DNA from: Acidobacteriaceae bacterium
GTDB taxonomy: Bacteria; Acidobacteriota; Terriglobia; Bryobacterales; Bryobacteraceae
DNA length: 7,475 nucleotides
NCBI GenBank assembly: GCA_019246575.1
Contig: JAFAQG010000887.1
Coordinates: forward strand, 1 to 7,475
Direction: 5' to 3'
Shown here: positions 5,676-7,475 of the stretch, piece after piece
Layout: each line of letters opens with the position of its first letter
Numbering within the stretch: position 1 is the first letter of the stretch
Position numbers and translations under genes: made by a program
Notes under the pieces: generated by a model
The model's database searches: none
What the model saw: the letters and a program-made list of their open reading frames with translations, nothing else
Told to the model about the DNA's origin: nothing

Positions 5676-5733
5676 CGCTCTTTCTATCCAGTGTAAGCCT
5701 GGGGGGCCCGCTGTATCGCTATACTCGCCACTT

Positions 5734-7185
5734 CTAGGCCCGAACTTCGGACTCAGCGATAGCGGCGCGTTCGCCCAGACGGCATTCGCGGTGAACGCTC
5801 TTGACCGCGCGCTCGAGGCCATTTAGACGCACCACGATTGCGATTGTCAGCTCGCTCGATCCCTGCGCAATGGCGATGATGTTAATGCTCTCCCGCGAAA
5901 TAGCAGTGAAAACGCGGCCCGCCAATCCGGGTGTTCCGCGCATTCCTTCCCCGACCACTGCGAGCAAACCTACATTTTCATCGACCGCGATGGCCTTCAA
6001 GTAGCCGTGCGCCAGCTCGATTGAAAGATTTGCTTCGAGCGCTTCGAGCGCAGTTTCGACGTCATTCTTCCGAATCAGGAAACAAAAGCTCTGGCGGTAG
6101 CTGGAGCTGCTGAACACCAAAATCTCGACATTCGCAAGCGCGAGGGCGTCCAACGTACGCGCCATTAACCGCGTTCCGCTGAGAATGGCATTCGACGGTT
6201 CCATCGAAATCAGAGCGACGTTCGACATGGACGTAACAGCGCGAACGCCCTTCGGCTCTTCGAAATGAGAAACGATCTTTGTTCCGGGCTTGTGGGGAGC
6301 GAAGCTGTTCTTGCTCCAGACCGGAATCTTTTTCTCAACCAGGGGTGCAAGCGTCCGCGGGTGCAAGACCTTCGCGCCGTTGTAAGCGAGCTCGGCGGCT
6401 TCCGCGTAAGTGACTTCGTCGAGGACGGCAACGCCATCTACCATCCGTGGGTCGGCACTCATAATGCCGTCGACGTCGGTCCAGATCCAGAGCTCGCGCG
6501 CGTCAAGAACGGCCGCGAGAATGGACGCTGAAAAATCCGACCCACCGCGGCCGAGTGTGGTGGGGCGACCGTCCGCAGTCGCGCCGTTATACCCGGTCAT
6601 TACAGGAACAGTGCCTTCCTGAATCAAGGGAGCGAGCCGCTGAACGCAGTTAGCGCGCGTGGGCTCCATCTGCGGAGAGGCGTTTCCAAATACGGCGTCT
6701 GTGACTATAATTTCGGCCGCGTTGATGGCGCGTGCGCGAACTCCAATCGACTCGAGATAGCAGGCCAGAAGAATGGAAGAAAGCCGCTCGCCAACCGCAA
6801 CGGCCTCGTCAACGGAACGCGGCGGCCGCTCGCCGAGCATGGCAATGCCGTTTGTGATGCGTTGGAAATCCGAAAGAAGGGCTTCAATCGCTTCCGTAGC
6901 GTTCGCGAGAAAGCGGCCACTTTCGGCTTTGTCGAACAGTTCCTGGCACGTGGTGAGATGGCGGTCGCGCAGCTTCTGAATACTCGCGTCCACAGCAGCG
7001 TGGTCGTCGACCTCGGCGTGGCGCATGGTTTCAAGCAAAAGGTCCGTAACCTTCGACATCGCCGAGACTACGACCACGACATGCTGTCGAGCGTGCTGCT
7101 CCTCGATGATCCGGGCGGCAACACGCATGCGCTCGGCGCTTCCCATGCTGGTCCCGCCGAACTTCATGACCAAGAGGTTGTTCAA
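5734..7185 (-). CDS. lysC: Aspartate kinase
   Basis: Phosphorylates L-aspartate with ATP to give 4-phospho-L-aspartate, the entry step to lysine, threonine, methionine and diaminopimelate. 483 residues, cytosolic, monofunctional long type. KFGGTS at 8-13 begins the amino acid kinase domain, with VGERLSS 131-137, TTLGRGGSDFSA 209-220, WTDVDG 235-240, ADPR 244-247 and AELAYNGAKVLHPRT 264-278. Two ACT domains follow (about 319-385 and 399-465), the second with GMRGTPGLAGRVF and IAIAQGSSELTI; these normally carry feedback inhibition by pathway end products, though which one cannot be read here. Start: TTG 7185, whose TTGA overlaps the cmk stop, with AAGGCGG about 8 bases upstream. The alternative ATG 7167 (MKFGG) has no ribosome-binding site, so TTG with coupled translation is preferred. 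There is no homoserine dehydrogenase or DAP decarboxylase fusion. Confidence 0.96.
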   Translation of the reverse strand: MNNLLVMKFGGTSMGSAERMRVAARIIEEQHARQHVVVVVSAMSKVTDLLLETMRHAEVDDHAAVDASIQKLRDRHLTTCQELFDKAESGRFLANATEAIEALLSDFQRITNGIAMLGERPPRSVDEAVAVGERLSSILLACYLESIGVRARAINAAEIIVTDAVFGNASPQMEPTRANCVQRLAPLIQEGTVPVMTGYNGATADGRPTTLGRGGSDFSASILAAVLDARELWIWTDVDGIMSADPRMVDGVAVLDEVTYAEAAELAYNGAKVLHPRTLAPLVEKKIPVWSKNSFAPHKPGTKIVSHFEEPKGVRAVTSMSNVALISMEPSNAILSGTRLMARTLDALALANVEILVFSSSSYRQSFCFLIRKNDVETALEALEANLSIELAHGYLKAIAVDENVGLLAVVGEGMRGTPGLAGRVFTAISRESINIIAIAQGSSELTIAIVVRLNGLERAVKSVHRECRLGERAAIAESEVRA

Positions 7186-7475
7186 CTATTTGCCGCCTTT
7201 CCGTTCGAGGTGCGCGCTCGAACCAGGCCCAGTATTCTTTCCTCCACTTGCTCGATAGAGAGTTCTGTGGTGTCGATGAGGTCGGCGTCGGGCGCTTGAA
7301 CCAGAGGGGCCTCGCTGCGGCGCCGGTCGCGCTCGTCTCGCCGCTTGAGATCGCCGGCTACGCCGCCAACATCCACCGTCCTGCCTTGTCGCTCTATCTC
7401 GGCCGCGCGACGCCGCGCTCGTTCTTCTGGGTTCGCATCCAGAAATATCTTCACTTGTGCATCCGGGAACACGAC
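7182..7475 (-). CDS. cmk: Cytidylate kinase, C-terminal part (cut by window edge)
   Basis: Transfers phosphate from ATP to CMP or dCMP. Only the last 97 codons are present; the 5' part lies beyond 7475. The fragment starts VVFPDAQVKIFLDANPEER, the segment of CMP kinases that leads into the lid, followed by ARRR. RRDERDRRRSEAPL then carries the family's conserved R-D-x-x-D-x-x-R pattern, which contacts nucleotide phosphate. DADLIDTTELSIEQVEERI is the usual C-terminal strand and helix. The TGA stop (7184-7182) overlaps the lysC TTG start, so the two genes are likely translationally coupled. cmk commonly neighbours aroA or rpsA; coupling to lysC is less familiar to me. Confidence 0.95.
   Translation of the reverse strand, partial: VVFPDAQVKIFLDANPEERARRRAAEIERQGRTVDVGGVAGDLKRRDERDRRRSEAPLVQAPDADLIDTTELSIEQVEERILGLVRARTSNGKAANS

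Overview
The window has two unlike parts. Bases 1 to about 990 are relatively AT-rich, hold no conventional gene, and are dense in direct and inverted repeats. Bases 992-7475 are tightly packed, GC-richer coding DNA. The mix suggests a free-living heterotrophic soil-type bacterium with fairly high GC. Traits behind this are frequent TTG starts, an RraA-like enzyme beside an anion:cation symporter, a signal-peptide TPR protein, and a cmk-lysC pair. Acidobacteriota is my best guess, from general impression only; nothing in the sequence proves it.

Region 1 (1-991). A unit of about 110 bp is repeated nearly three times at 372-663. Read on the minus strand, every copy contains the same micro-ORF, MK(V/I)KSNVKAGSGIWTE (16 residues, then TAA). 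Each has an AAAGGA or AAAGGAG ribosome-binding site 5-7 bases before its ATG. The two spacers between micro-ORFs each hold a hairpin, and the one difference between their stems is kept as a G-U pair only in minus-strand RNA. A plausible minus-strand promoter (703-731) lies upstream, and three further hairpins (353-302, 290-269, 229-203) lie downstream. I read this as a small operon of tandem peptide genes, perhaps a signalling peptide or a precursor of a modified peptide. It is the most unusual thing in the window. Between it and the divergent glycosyltransferase gene is a region with several inverted repeats.

Region 2 (992-2548, plus strand). One multi-pass membrane protein of the GT-C/PMT_2 (GT39-like) type. 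It converges with the next gene, with a single base between the stop codons.

Region 3 (7475 down to 2550, minus strand). Five genes run in one direction in the order cmk (cut by the window edge), lysC, TPR protein, RraA-like protein, MFS transporter. cmk and lysC overlap by four bases (TTGA). The TPR gene follows lysC by 58 bp, the RraA-like gene follows after 122 bp, and the transporter follows that after 37 bp. cmk (CMP/dCMP phosphorylation) and lysC (first step of lysine, threonine and methionine synthesis) are housekeeping genes. The RraA-like protein and the ACS-type transporter look like a small catabolic or uptake pair for an organic acid; the unusual point is that the RraA-like protein carries an N-terminal membrane anchor or signal sequence.
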